In this document: positions 12,148 to 24,876 of the stretch, piece by piece
Layout: every line of letters starts with the position of its first letter
How positions within the stretch are numbered: position 1 is the stretch's first letter
From: Vishniacozyma victoriae
Taxonomy: Eukaryota > Basidiomycota > Tremellomycetes > Tremellales > Bulleribasidiaceae
DNA length: 64,000 bases
Direction: 5' to 3'
NCBI GenBank assembly: GCA_017654735.1
Contig: JADPYG010000088.1
Coordinates: 682,001 to 746,000, forward strand
Notes under the pieces: model-generated
What the model was told of the DNA's origin: nothing
Seen by the model: only the letters and a program-made list of their open reading frames with translations
Databases searched by the model: none
Program-made: the position numbers and the translations under genes

Positions 12148-12773
12148 CCGTGACCGACAGGCTTGTAGGTGATGGAGAATTCACCGAGGTAGTGACCGGT
12201 CATCTCTGGCTTAACCTCGACGGTGGTGAAGGACTTTCCGTTCTGATTATCAGCACCGATCAACACATTGGGACACTAGGGGTGACATACGTAAACACCA
12301 CAGACGGATCCAATCATCTCGGGAACAATGATCATGTCTCGCAAGTGAGTCTTGACCATGGCGGGCTTCTCGTTAGGTCCGGCGTTCTTCTTGGCGAGTC
12401 GGAGCTTCTTGATTAAACCCATGGGCTTTCGCTTAAGTCCTCGCTGGAACCTTCTTCGGGCTCGTGCGTGAACGAGCTGTTGGGTGAAGGAAAGTGGTAT
12501 TGGGCGAATTGGGCAATGTAGGAGGTAGGTTACAAAGAGGATTTGATTGAATTTGATGGGCGTTGTGGGAGTAGCAAGAAGAAATAGGTAAGCGCAGTCC
12601 TTCCCACTGGACAAAACACTCACGTCGATGAACTTCTCATTGCTGAGGTCCAATAGCTGATCAAGCTCGACACCTCGGTACTGGTACTTCTTGAAAGATC
12701 GGGATGCCTTCTTGGCCGCAGCCTCCTCTCCGGTTGTGTATTGGTCCGCCTGGAAGTCAGTGCTGTCCTCCAT
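12059..12773 (-). CDS. RPS15: 40S ribosomal protein S15 (uS19)
   Basis: Component of the small-subunit head near the decoding site. Short introns separate exons that read [20 protein letters not shown], then [80 protein letters not shown] and [20 protein letters not shown]. The last exon completes SRFVPLK and a TAA at 12059-12061. All of these match eukaryotic uS19. The start [10 protein letters not shown] at 12773 gives a slightly long N-terminus, as in other basidiomycetes. Several introns in a short gene fit the high expression of ribosomal protein genes in these yeasts. Identification is secure. Confidence 0.96.
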
Positions 12774-12900
12774 GGCAGTTCCCCGTGGTGTGGTATGGCA
12801 GATGTGGGTTCTCTTCTATCCTCCTTTTCCATCTTGCCAAATCGTCCTCATCCATATCCTTTCTACGCCTGGCAATGTCCTGATAGCCTTCCTTGCCCAT
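12757..12900 (-). promoter_or_regulatory. possible uORF overlapping the RPS15 start
   Basis: An ATG at 12900 opens a 47-codon frame ending at TGA 12757-12759, so it overlaps the first 17 nt of RPS15 in another frame. Whether it is in the mRNA depends on the unknown transcription start. It may also be outside the transcript. Confidence 0.25.
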
Positions 12901-13621
12901 AGTCCACTACCCACATCGCCATACCACGCCAGAAGGTGTTGATTCCAAAAGACCCACCATTTTCTAAATATCGGAAATCCAAGTAATATCGAGTAGAGAC
13001 AAGTATGTTATATTCCAGCGATGAAGATCAAGTAATGTAATAATGGCGAGGTCGTAGTCGATGAGAGAGAGACTAGATCAGCTGACGTCCCCTGCGTATA
13101 CTATGTTATGAACGTACGAGTATGAGTAAAGAAGAGAAATATACCAGCTATTCAATCAAGCACAGAGCAGCGGGGGGAGAGGTACACGAGGAGTAGTAGG
13201 AGTGACAGTTTTCGCCACATCACATTCGGAGTTTGGCGGGGTTTCCTCATCTACCATGTCTAACGTGTGTATTATATGTTCGCATTTATTACATTTAATC
13301 CCAGAACGCGCCTGTCTTCTGCGAATGGTACATGGATCTATCTCTTTAATCCCGATGCACTGATTTGCAGTGCTCATCTAATTCTTATTTAGAGGATTAG
13401 GAGAAACGGAGCGGGAGGAGATTTAGCAGGGAGTCTAGCCTTAGATCTTCGGGTCGAAGGCATTTGGGGCCGGTGGACCAATTCACTGGGTTTACCGGGT
13501 TGACGACTTTCGACATCTATCTATTCGGTGCATGTCTACATGTATTTTGTCTATTGCTACAACAGTGTCGTTCTTGATCCGATGTGACATGCCCATGATT
13601 ACTCTGAAGAGACTGACGTTT
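12901..13621. other. intergenic region between RPS15 and DPB2
   Basis: Left part is the RPS15 promoter; right part is the DPB2 3' side. The only frame of note is the 73-codon one at 13156-13377 (-), listed separately. Confidence 0.55.
13156..13377 (-). CDS. small hypothetical ORF, 73 aa
   Basis: Begins MSTANQCIGIKEID and contains one CNKC pair, followed by an acidic and Pro/Thr-rich tail. I recognise no family. No introns are needed, unlike almost all neighbours. It could be a chance frame in the RPS15-DPB2 spacer. Confidence 0.2.
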   Translation of the reverse strand: MSTANQCIGIKEIDPCTIRRRQARSGIKCNKCEHIIHTLDMVDEETPPNSECDVAKTVTPTTPRVPLPPLLCA

Positions 13622-15660
13622 CTACTCATCGAGGGAGAGAGCACTTCGCTCACTCCTACCCGTACTAGGATAATACATCCCCCACTCGAACTCTCCTCCT
13701 CCACCAACAAACCTACCCGGATTGAACACATGGCACCCCTCGTACGTGAGCTCGTAGCGCTCGTACTTGTCCGCGAGGATCACAGCGGTTGGCATGGGGT
13801 ATAAGCGCAAGGCGTGGTCGTATTCCCATAATGTCGGGCGAGTGGTGAGCGGCAAAGGGGATAAGTGGACTTGATCCAGTATCGTCTGGACAAGCTGCAA
13901 GTCAGCTCTCCTCAATTGCCTTATCTTCAGACAAGGGTTTACAGTACTCACATAACGCTTCATATCCGCACCTTTACCCTCATCTTTGACCGTAACCAAA
14001 TTCCTAACCATCTTACCCATAATATCCTCTCTACAAACAACAACCTCCAAACCAAAATACTTGATTCGACATGGATTCGAAACGAATCTAGCTTTAGGTA
14101 TACGGGCAGTTAATCTTGATGTTATTGCTGAAGGGATTGCGGGGCGGGGTAGAGTTTGGGAAGACCATGGGTCGAGTGGGCCGGGGACGAACACGAAATG
14201 GGAAGAGAGGACGAGAGGGAATGTGAGGAGGAGGTCTGTTAGGGCGTTGAAGCCGGCTAGACATTAGTATTATACATGGTACGAGAGATAGTGGGCGTAC
14301 TGGTATACCGCTTTAGGCCACCTTCACCCTCCCATCCCTTTTGACAGAAATTACCACATAGGATAAATGCCATAGGCTTGTACTCTACCGCTTGGGCGTA
14401 CCCCTCGAACAATTTCCGGAGAGCGGGGATGGTACGTGGGTTATCCAGCCACACGTCGGAAAGGACTACGAATGAGACTTGGGAATTTGCTAGGACGGTG
14501 GGTGTGTATTTTTGCTAGTCTGTCAGCAAGCGCTAAATTCGTTGACTTACCTCCTCCTTGAGCGAGACTGCTCCAGTCCCGAGGAAATCGACGTGACCAT
14601 GTAATGATCTTCAATTAGATCCGTTCCTTATAATGACCGAAGACTCACCTGGCGATATCCCGCTTTTCACTCGGAGGATGACCCATTGCTAAAACTCGGA
14701 CCGTTTCTTCAATAGTATATTCCCCTTCTATCAACACCATACATCCCTCCGTAAACATTCCCTCTCCAGGAACCTATCATTAGTCTCGGTCCCTCCATCT
14801 GCCGAGATGGACTCACGGCATCTTCCATATCTAGTGGTACTCTCCCTTCTCCATCTTCCAGACACAATTTCCCCTCTGGATTCCGGGATAACATCCCAAA
14901 TAACAAGAACAACTGCCCAGCTCGACCAAGTAGGTTTCTTGTAGATGTGAGTTTGAGGTATGCTGATCGATCATGGCCCCCTATTGCTGGTGGTGTGAAG
15001 TTCTCGTTCCTCAATATGATCTAGAGGTCAGCCTGGTATATACAAGCACAGGGACTGCTTACCTCTTTGATTATCCCCCACCTCTCTCTGAGATATGCAG
15101 CCCGACTAGAAGCTTGCCCAGCAATACTCCCCTTCCCTTTACTAGTAGTGAATCCCCCTCGTATCGGATCAAAGTGTACAGGTGGCATATCGAATGAATC
15201 GACAATTGCGAAATGGGATTCAATATTGATTTCAGAAGGATCAGGAGCTTGTGTATCGTCATTGGCCTATCATCAGTCTTTCTCCAATGTATATGAAAAG
15301 ACATGGAGGCTTACACCAAGTTGCAAGATCTCGTATGCCCTCTTTAGCCCTGTCAACGAGACTAGTGATGATGAATCTACAATCAGCCCCGTTCACCAAA
15401 TGATGAACTCACCTTCGCCTTTGAGATACTCTTTAGCCCAAAACTCGAGCCCCGTGTCCCACTCATCATCCGGTATCTCATTCTGCTATCAGCCCAATCA
15501 TGAAAGTGACATACTTCAGTGAGGACCTGTTCGATGTAACTCAAAGCAGTAGCCGGTAGAGTCAAGGAGTACTTTGTTGAGAACACCTGATATAAGCTTA
15601 TTTCTATCGTCCCGAGACTGAGCCTACCTTGACAATAGCAGCTCTCATTGGCCTGACCAT
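13622..15660 (-). CDS. DPB2: DNA polymerase epsilon subunit B
   Basis: Second subunit of the leading-strand replicative polymerase, essential for CMG helicase contact. The N-terminal exon reads [20 protein letters not shown], the region preceding the OB fold. The middle reads [13 protein letters not shown], and the C-terminal inactive phosphoesterase part reads [47 protein letters not shown] and [19 protein letters not shown]. These align along POLE2/Dpb2 in order. About nine short introns occur. The start is uncertain: I chose the ATG at 15660 (MVRPMRAA). A further upstream exon at about 15712-15930 would have to overlap the first exon of NOT3 on the other strand. Stop is at 13622-13624. Confidence 0.92.
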
Positions 15661-15891
15661 CTTGCTAGTCTACCTATGGTCGATGAATTATCAATTATCA
15701 GTCGCGTCAAACTAAGTAATGCACCTCCACCGACGTGCAGCCCACAAGTTAGGCTTGCGGGTAATAGCGGAAGTAAAAGTAGTAGAAATAGGCGTGAGTG
15801 ATTCCCGGACGATTAACTTAGCCCGAGCTTGAATGAATGAATGGTAACCATTGTCTAAGCTGATATCACTCGTATACATCAATAGCCAAAG

Positions 15892-18489
15892 ATGGCACAA
15901 CGTAAACTGCAAGGTATGTCCATACCTCATCTAGAGTACTCATGAGCTGACCAAGCTCTTTTCACCCCTCGACCAAATGCCCCATTGTCGCTCATCATCA
16001 CCTTTGCCTCGACACGTCCACCTTAACCCAAACAGCCGAGATCGACCGAACGCTGAAAGCGGTCACAACAGGGGTAGAGACTTTCGAATCTACATTCGAT
16101 AAACTTGGAATGTCTTCGAATGCGACACAGAAAGATAAGCTGGAAACAGATCTCAAGACTCAGATTAAGAAATTACAGAGAATGAGGGATACTATCAAAG
16201 CTTGGATTGGAAGTTCGGATATTAAAGATAAATCTGCATTGACGGATTCTAGGAAATTGATCGAGGCCGTGAGTTTCTTGTGCGCGACCGTCAGGTCGAC
16301 AACCGCACCGCAGGGTTACTGCAGGATATGTGCTGATGGGATAGCAAATGGAACGGTTCAAGGCACTTGAGAAAGAAATGAAGATGAAGGCATTCTCGAA
16401 AGAAGGATTAATAGCCCAAGCTAAACTCGATCCAGCCGAACGAGCCAAGAAAGAAATTGTCGATTGGATAGGAACGACAGTAGACGAATTATCTCGTCAA
16501 ATCGAACAGACTGAAGCGGAGATGGAAGCTGTCCAAGGCGGGTCTAAGAAGAAAAAGGCAATGGGAGAGAAAATGAGTGAATTGGAGGAACTGAATGAGA
16601 GGAGGGTATGGCATAATTCGAAGTTAGAGATTGTTCAGAGAATGTTGGAGAATGGGCAATTGCAGGTTGATCAGGTTGAGGTTATTCAGGAGGATGTCAA
16701 GTACTTTGTGGAAGCGAATGCTGTAAGCTCCGTCCTTCTCATAGCGTGGATATGAACTGATTAATTAGGAGGAAGACTTTGATTTCGATGATGGGCTATA
16801 CGAAGATCTCAACCTACAGGAAGAGGACGAATACCTACAGGACATCTCACACAATGACGACTTGTCCAACCTCGATTCATCATCAGCAGTCGACTATACC
16901 GAATCAACAACACCACCCGTAACAGCAACAGTACCAAAGACACCAGCAAAAGAACGAACTCCTTCAATCTCACTTCCATCATCAACTGCCAAACCAGTTC
17001 CTGCCACCGAAGAACCCCCAAGTCCGGTAATGGCAAAGAAACAACCATCTAGAAAATCGACACTTGATAGTACGAAAGTCGAATTGCCTACTAAATCGAA
17101 AGTTGAATCTGTTCCTGTTCCTACAGCAAAGACTAGTATGCCACCGATCAGGTATGCTGCTGCAGTTGCTGGACCTACTACTGCTACCGCCCCTGCCCCT
17201 GCTCCTGGCGCCTCGTTATCTGGTCAAGAGGTCTCTGCTTCGCCAGTGGACAACAAATCGGAGTTGCCTGAATTGACACCTGCCATCTCGGAGCCACCAA
17301 GGGAGGAGAAGGAATTGGCGTTACCTGCTCAGAGTCCCGCTCCTGTTCCCGAGCCCGCACCCCGTACAGCCTCCACCAACGTATGCTTATCTCCCCTCTT
17401 CAAGACAAAAGCTGACGATCAGGGACACTTGCCACCCCCACCACCAGGTCTAGCCGCTACCTCACCCGCAATATCCAACCAGCAGCCCCAAACTCAACAA
17501 CCTCAACAAGCATATCCCGCCGCATCACAATCTCCTGCTCCAACAATGCCACCAGGCTATGCCCAACCCCAAGCTCAAGCTCAACGATCTCAACAACCAC
17601 AGCAGCAGCAGCAGCAAGGCGAGAGCTCAAGGGCTGGTGCGTACTCTACGAGTACGAGCCCAAGGGGTCCTCCTGGTGTTTTGAGCGGTTTGATGCAGAC
17701 TTTCGAAACTGCAAAGGGTCTCTGTATGTTTATCCTCCAATTTCAATCAATGGAGTGAATGAGTAGCTGATAATATAGCGGAACAGCGATCTGGTGATCT
17801 CAACGAACTCCACAATGCCCTAGATGGAAGTTTCAATAACGCCCCATCTCAACTTGATGGTGAACCGTATGTCCCCTTCTTTCTTCTTCTTCTCTTGTCC
17901 ACACGTTGGAGATGGGGATAAGGAAATATCAGCTAATGACAGACCAAGATATTACCACCCCAAGAACCGAGTCAAGACACCTTCATATTACCCCCAAACT
18001 CGATTACGACATTTAACGGATCGAGCTCTGATATCCCGTTTGGACTTGGATCAATTGTTTTATATCTTCTACTACCGCGAGGGGACTTATGAGCAGTATG
18101 TCCTCTTCCTTTCCTCTTTCTCATCTTTGCCTCTTCCTCCACTTTCGTTGATGATTCGAGAGCGTGAAAGAGATGAATCAACACTGACAACAGGTGGTGC
18201 GCTGCAGAAGAATTAAAGAAACAAGCATGGCGATTCCATAAACAATACCTAACTTGGTTCCAACGTGCAGCATCCCCAACGGCCGTAACGGACGATTATG
18301 AGCAAGGACCATATACGTATTTCGACTGGGAGAATGTTTGGTGTCAGAGGAGAAAGACGGATTTCAGGTTTGAGGTGAGTCAAGCGACAGCGTCAGCCAG
18401 AGCAGTAGCTGCAGCTCTGGCATATCGCCGCGACTTTCGATATTGAGCAATTGCTGATGATTCAGTACCGTTATTTAAGTGAATACTGA
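15892..18489 (+). CDS. NOT3: CCR4-NOT complex subunit NOT3/NOT5
   Basis: Subunit of the CCR4-NOT deadenylase, acting in mRNA decay and transcription. The first exon is only 22 nt (MAQRKLQ, 15892-15913) and joins over an intron to AEIDRTLKAVTTGVETFEST, the conserved N-terminal coiled coil. It continues with KAWIGSSDIKDKSAL and ERFKALEKEMKMKAFSKEGL. The middle is a Pro/Ala/Gln-rich linker with a glutamine run near 17597-17618. The C-terminal NOT box is spread over short exons: PSYYPQTRLRHL, LFYIFYYREGTYEQ, AWRFHKQYLTWFQR and TYFDWENVWCQRRKTDFRFE, ending YRYLSEY. Stop TGA is at 18487-18489. The order and content match Not3/Not5 closely. Confidence 0.95.
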
Positions 18490-18675
18490 TCTGTCTATTA
18501 GACATTCGGTGAATCGAATAGGACGTGGATATAGTCATTGATGCACGATAGATCATGCATGTACATGTACTTCTGCCCACATAACACTGAATCTGTCTAC
18601 TTGTATACTACAGAATCTGAGCACTCGTATAGCTACATACCACCTCACCCGTACAAAAGTCGTTCAGACCGAAAT

Positions 18676-20906
18676 CTAGTGACCGTTGACACTTCCGTTG
18701 CCATTGCCAGTGCCATTACTGTGGCCATTGGTATGACCGTTGATACCATTTTCGTGGGTCCTATTGGACTTGACATACGCCAAAGACCTCTTGACGTAGA
18801 AGAGCATATAAGCCTTTTGAGCCCTTACAGCAGAGAAAGTAGTAGGCGTCACTATTCATCAGCTCTTCTTCTCACTTCATTTCATCCTTAGATATCTCAA
18901 TCCTCGGAACTCGGATTGACTTACCTTTATCGTCATCACAATGCCACCATTCCCCTGAACTTAGTACATCCGCCCAATAATGCCCATTGTCCAATTTCCC
19001 TTCGTGCGTCACGACAGCGAAAAGGTCATAACGGAAAACAGAATCTGGCAGATCTGGTGATTTCACCTCTGTATATGGGCGCATATCGAGGACGGAGGGG
19101 AATAAGACGGGTGCTTCGATTTTAGTTGATGTGGCATCATGGGCGAATCGCTATTCGTCAGCCCAATTTGCCATGACAAGAGTAACATACCTTGAGCTGG
19201 AAAGAGAGGACATTTGGGAGTTTCTTGACTTTCAATTGTTTAGTAGCAGTCTACAATTAGCTTTCTCCCTAGACGTCGATCGTGAACTTACAGCTCCGGG
19301 ACCCCCACCACAACTTGAACAAGCATACCCCTTCCCCTGATCTCCTACTCGTTCATCCGCACAGAATCGCTTCAGCAGGCTGGCGAGGGTAATTGATTGA
19401 TCGGCAGTGGCGTTCCTTGGGAAGTCGAGTTGGATATCCATTATGGGATCAACGGTGACTGAGGGGGTCTTGCATGCTGAGCAAGTCACCGTGGAGGTGA
19501 GGGCTCCTGCGAATGTTTGGTCTTGGTCGTCAGCTTGCGGCATATTGGCTCAGGCCATGAAGCTTACGAGCGATACAATTACAGCTCGACATCTGACCTT
19601 TTGCAGTAGCGTGCATCTGATCAAGCGCGGCCAGGAAGAAGGAATGCGCATCTGCCTATCAGCTCCTTTTACATCTTGAGACTGGGGGAAGCAGAGATTC
19701 GTACCCTGCTGACCGTATCCTTCGAGCTCTGCACTAGCGTGCCACATGGTATACAACATCGTAATAGGTCCCCAAGGAGATCTGTCCTCACTATGGAACT
19801 TTTTATCAGCTAGTGACATCGTGACAGAAGTAGCATACCTCTTCAAAAGCCCGATCCATCTCACAGCACATACATCCCCTCTCCCTATCAGGCCCAACTG
19901 TACCATTACTTGCGAATTCACTCCCCAATTTTGGTCGGCCGACTGCTAGACCGGGAGAATTGGCACATAGGTGACGATTATGTTTATCGTTAAGGAAAAA
20001 TGCTTTCAACATGGGGTTCGCGATTAGGGATTGTAGAATCGCGGATAAGAAGCAAGTTTGGGATAAGTTCAATAATGGTCGTACACCTTTCTATCAGCTT
20101 TGGATCTATTCCAGGAAAAAGGGGGCATACCGCGACAAGAAGCTTTTGTGAAATTCTCGACTAACCCCCTACGTTCTTCTTCTGTAGGTGACCAAGCTCT
20201 CCATCTTCCCCTCTGCCGACCTTTCAGATCCAAACTATAATCCTCATCTTCCTCTGCTTCTACCAAGAATCCGTGCTTCAGTTCCTCGAATGTATCAGAG
20301 ATGATGGGGTCATTATCGCAATCACGACAATATATTCCTCCTGATTTAGAGTCGAGTGCTGTTCGTTAGTATCTTCTCCTTGTCTCTCGAGATGGTTGGG
20401 GGAACATACCGAAAGAACATTTCCCGTCGGATTCCGCCCAGTGCTTTTGAAAACAAGTCTTGCCGTGAGGAGCGGGTAAGGGGCAACATCCGATAAAATC
20501 ACATGTCAAGCACGCATGTAGTCTCGTGAGGACCGCATCGCAACTACCGCATTTAGGCGCCGCTACCTAGCAAGTCAGCTACTTATTCTGCCAAGCTACT
20601 GGCTAGAGCACAGAGCTGTGATGGACTGACCCGTCGCCGCTTGGGTCCATGAGTCCCCTCAGTAGCACCCCACTTGACAACCTCACCGAACCTCTTTACT
20701 ATTTCTGCTGATCAGCTTGAAATCATGGAAGTAGGAGGAAGCTTACCAGAAGATTTAAGCTGTTGCCTGTATTTCGATTGATTCTGATCTTTCGAAGGGA
20801 GCTTTGCGGTGATATGGGGGCAAGAGTTGACTTCGTGTCGGCAGAGTGGAGGTGGTTTTGAGGATGAAGATGAAGCTCTGTCGCCGAGCATTGATTTGTC
20901 TGACAT
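18676..20906 (-). CDS. UBP8: SAGA deubiquitinase Ubp8/USP22 type
   Basis: Ubiquitin protease of the SAGA DUB module, which removes ubiquitin from histone H2B. The start is MSDKSMLGDR at 20906. The N-terminal ZnF-UBP zinc finger is visible as LCRHEVNSCPHI, CGSCDAVLTRLHACLTCDF and GKTCFQKH. The catalytic domain follows: Cys box NLSQTCFLSAILQSL, YGQQDAHSFFLAALDQMHAT, CSACKTPSVTVDPIMDIQLD, CSSC, the His box DNGHYWADV and the terminal YMLFYVKRSLAYVK. The tail is an Asn/Gly/His-rich repeat ending NGSVNGH. The Cys box has Gln where Asn is usual (NTCF). A dozen short introns interrupt it. It is divergent from ASK1 with 275 bp between starts. Confidence 0.93.
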
Positions 20907-21180
20907 TCTGATTGCCTGGTTCTTTAGGAAGATGGGAGATTTATGATGTAGTGATTGATGATATGATTGTTTGAATGTCGTCTACCTACTTGTAAATCCG
21001 AGACATCACCTTGTGCTATATGGTGAGTTAAATCATCTCATCATTTAACAGATGACGCTCGGACCGGATTCACGTGCGACTAGGCGATCGGATACATCCG
21101 AGCTATAAGGTAAGGTACTACGCGTCCAAAGATGTCGAGTCGCGTCCTATTTCACTCAACATTACATCCAACAAGCAACA

Positions 21181-22756
21181 ATGGCACAACCACCTCACAA
21201 CCCACTACTACACCCACCGTTCTTCGAGATACCAGGTATAAATCCTTCATCGCCATTATCGACTCAGATGGAACAGATTGATCAATTGAATACATTGTTG
21301 TTACAGGAGATTGATGCCAATTTTGCCAAATTTCATCAGATTGTTACGGCTAAAATCTTGCCTGAAATCAAGAGGTTTGCAATTGCTGGAGAACCCACTA
21401 GGGAAGCAGCTCATGTAAGCTATCTAACACCTTCGTGAGCATCATAGCTAATGTCAGTTTTGGAAAACATTCTACGAAGCAGCGGCTGGAGTACGAAGTA
21501 CAGTCGAAGGCCCCTCTACCATTCACGACGAAAATGAATCGCAGACCACATATGAAGACCATGAACAGGACATTCCACGCGATCAGGACCAATCATTCTC
21601 TTCAGCCCACGAAGAAGGATCATTCATGTTTGGCAAAGGGGCTACCGCATCAACTCCACTAGGCAAGAAACAATTTACCGGAAATGAAAGTTGGGAAAGT
21701 AGTATGGAATCACCATTCGACAAGAACGATCGGCAATTGAGGGAATTGAGAATTGGGGATGGTTATGATGATGAGAGTGATATGCCCACTCCTAGTTTAC
21801 CTAGTGGATACGGGATGCCAAGAGACGACAGTTCAATGTCGAGTTCACCTTCAATCCGACCTCCAGGTGATCGCTCAAATTCATCTCGACCGCTCTCTTC
21901 TACACCCAAAGCAGCCCGTAAAACATATATCACCGATTTGAGAAATACACCATTGAATGCTAGATTCCCGAAACTCAAACCTAAATCCGGACTTCGTTCA
22001 CATACTTTACCCGCCGACGACTCTGATGACGACCTCCTAGGCGGCATGTCTCCACCTCGAACTATGAACTTTGGTGCCCTCCCTCCAAGGGTTCAAGCAA
22101 TCAATGCCGCGGTTCAAAACAAAACTCCTCGAAAAGCAACCGAAGCCAATGCTATTCTGAACGATGTCATGTCGGAAATTTCAAGAGGGATGTATGCAGA
22201 TTCACCAGATGTCCCTGTACCCGATTTCGTTAGGCGATATACGATCGATCCCAGAGCTTCAACTTCTGCTCTCGACAATGTCAATTCTAGTCCTCTGGCT
22301 TCGTACAGAGATACCGGTAGGGAAACCCGTAAATCTATGGCAAACACTTCATTCGGATCCGATATCGTCAGTAGGCCCATGGGTGAGGGAGAGGATGATT
22401 CAGACGATTCAGATGATTCAGATGATTCCGGTACTGTCCCACCTCCACAGGGAGATTATCGATCAGATATCTCATATACCACGAATACGCCAGGCGCTAC
22501 AGGCAGATATGGGAATGTAGGGGACTTTTCGACGATACATCCGGGTGGAAGTAGGGCGGCAGGGGACGACAATGAGGTGTTTGGAGTACCGGCCCCGATC
22601 CAGAGTGGGGAGAGGAGCAAGGAGAAACCGGCTTTTGGATTAAAGACACAGGAAGAAATGCGTACATACTTCGGCGGGAGATTGGAGGATGCACAAGGGA
22701 CCGATACGCCGGCAAAGATTAATGGCAAGGCGGAGGTGCTGAGTGGAAAGAGATGA
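21181..22756 (+). CDS. ASK1: DASH/DAM1 complex subunit Ask1
   Basis: Outer-kinetochore component of the fungal ring complex that couples kinetochores to microtubules. One intron (about 21415-21460) splits the gene; the two exons join to 509 residues. The conserved N-terminal segment reads QMEQIDQLNTLLLQEIDANF, AKFHQIVTAKILPEIKRFA and, over the intron, EAAHFWKTFYEAAAGV, matching the Ask1 family. The rest is a long Ser/Pro-rich, probably phosphorylated region with short conserved islands, such as TMNFGALPPRVQAIN and KATEANAILNDVMSEI, and a DDSDDSDDSDDS run. Ask1 is a Cdk1 substrate in yeast; several SP/TP sites here fit that. Confidence 0.9.
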
Positions 22757-22904
22757 ATGAACGAGACTAGACTAGACCATTGAATGTAGATCGTGAAGGG
22801 AAAGTGGGTTTGCATGTACACTATGTAATTGTCCGTGATTGTTCGTGCGTGTATGGAGTATATTTACAGTTGATAATCATCTTGCCCAAGCTGAAACTCC
22901 CAAG

Positions 22905-24876
22905 CTATACCATCAAAGAGACAGCTCCAGCTACAACCAGCATCAATGCAGAGGCAGAATGAAAGGCAGACGCCCCGTTGCCCTGACTATTCGCCGACGT
23001 TGAGTTGCCAGAGTCGCCGCCTACACTGGAGGTGGAGTTGGCTACTGCAGATCCCACACCACTCTGATCCTCTGTCTTGCCTCCTTGTCCTTCCCTTGTT
23101 ACCATGACCCTTTGTGTGGTCCCGACTACTTGATCTCCATTCAATCCCTCTGCCCAGATAGACATCTCCTCGACACCTTGCGGCCAATCTAGTTGGAACT
23201 CGTACATCGTCTCGAAACCCATCTTGTCGAACGTCATACCTTCTCCCGTCTCATTCTGAGAAGCGTAGACTCGCCATTGGCTTACTCGAGAATCCCCGTT
23301 CCATGACATGTATGTTTGAGCGGTATTGTTATCGGCCGAGGTGGAGATATAGATCGATGGTCCGGTACGTGGGATTCCTGTCCAATTTGCTCTTACCATC
23401 CTATATGCTTGGACACTTTCGGGATAATGGGCCGCCCAGAGGAGATCGCCCGCTGCATTGTACTCTGACGCCCATGGCTGAGCTCCGAATCTATCATCAG
23501 AGCCATTCCCAAAGATCAGACTTACCCAGCGAGAACATCACCGTTTGGTTGCTGTCGAGTTGAGCCCTGGCTTTCGGATGTTTGGTTCGCATAAGGGAGA
23601 TAATCTTGTTCGAGAGTACAAGTCATAGCCGCCATGTCAAGGACCAAGATCATTCCTCTAGCCATTGGTGCCGATTGCGTCCAGCCTGTAGCAGCGTTAT
23701 CAAATAGACTGTCGTCAGCATACCTCAATGCTAGGCCATTCCAGTGGACTCACCTGAGCCTGATACCCTCCTCGAGCCATCTGGCATCATGCTGCCAGTA
23801 AAAGTCAGTGCCTTCGCCCATTTGGAAACTCGAGTTTCGCCCTCCTAATTGCCAGAGGATATCGCCCGCTGGAGAGATGTAATAGACAGTATGGAAATGT
23901 CGGGAAGAGACCATATAGTTGCCCTGCGAGTCTTTCTCGATCGAATTGAAGTGCTACCGGTCAGACAAGTATGCGATCACCATCGACATTGACGTACAAG
24001 GAAGTCCCAGGCGGCCACCTGACTGACACCTGTATCTCCTGGTTCGGCGTATCCCTGGGTGGGGTCGAGATGGTCAAGCGCACTCCAGCTGAAAAGCGCT
24101 TCCCCTAGCTATCAGCATCGCTCGCACGATCTACGGGAGGGTACTAACCAGTCTCGATATCGATTTCTTGGACGTAGTTGTCGAATATCCAGCCGCTGGT
24201 TCCATCTTCAGTTTGCACGTTGTATTGAGACAAGTCTCGCTGCTTGGCGGTATAGACAAAGAACATGGCTGTATTGTTGTCGGTCAACTTGAACTATATC
24301 ATCAGTATCATCCTGAACAAGTGACTATAATCACTTACCTCATGGAAATCATTGCCTCGCCCTTCGATCGTCGATGATCTGATGATTAGCAAAATCTCAT
24401 CGACAGACTTACACATTGGCAACAATATCATAGCTTCCGTTCAAAATCAATCCGAATCCATTCCCATAGCCCCCACCAAAGAACTGTCCTTGCCATAAAG
24501 CAAGCACTTCTTCCCCTTTATACATCCCTGGCTCAAATGCCATCGCCTGACCAAAGTTGTATGGCGGGGCGGACCCATCCCAGATCAATTGACCATCGTT
24601 GGCAACGATCAGCGGACCGGGTGTGAAGGTAGGATCGGTGGGTAGTCGGGGACAGAAGAATAATGAGCCTTGGGTCAATGACTCTGGGTTTGAGGGAGAG
24701 ACTGTGAAGTTGAGTTGGACTCTAATATCGTCAGCGAGGGTGGCGCAGGTGTATGGGACTTACGGAGTAGAGTTGAATGATCGGAAAGGCTGTTCAGCGG
24801 CAGTTGCATTCTCGCTCTGACCATAGGTCAAGAGAGGTAGTACACTCAGTAATAGACACTGAATCAGACCCATCAT
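22905..24876 (-). CDS. GPI-anchored arylsulfotransferase (ASST)-like protein
   Basis: Extracellular protein of the fungal Arylsulfotran_2-type beta-propeller family. The ATG at 24876 starts a signal peptide (MMGLIQCLLLSVLPLLTYG). Blocks typical of the family follow: QGSLFFCPRLPTDPTFTPGP, LIVANDGQLIWDG, ALWQGQFFGGGYGNGFGLIL, YISPAGDILWQLGG and HDARWLEEGIRL. The C-terminus is Ser/Asn/Gly-rich and ends in a hydrophobic stretch, ASALMLVVAGAVSLMV, typical of a GPI signal. About ten introns occur. Members are often annotated as arylsulfotransferase from a distant similarity to bacterial ASST; real activity in fungi is not established. Wall or membrane location is inferred from the two end signals. 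Confidence 0.85.

Noticed and set aside
18396..18421. Inverted repeat CCAGAGC...GCTCTGG inside the last NOT3 intron.
   Set aside because: A 7-bp stem is expected by chance at this scale; no sign of a structured RNA.
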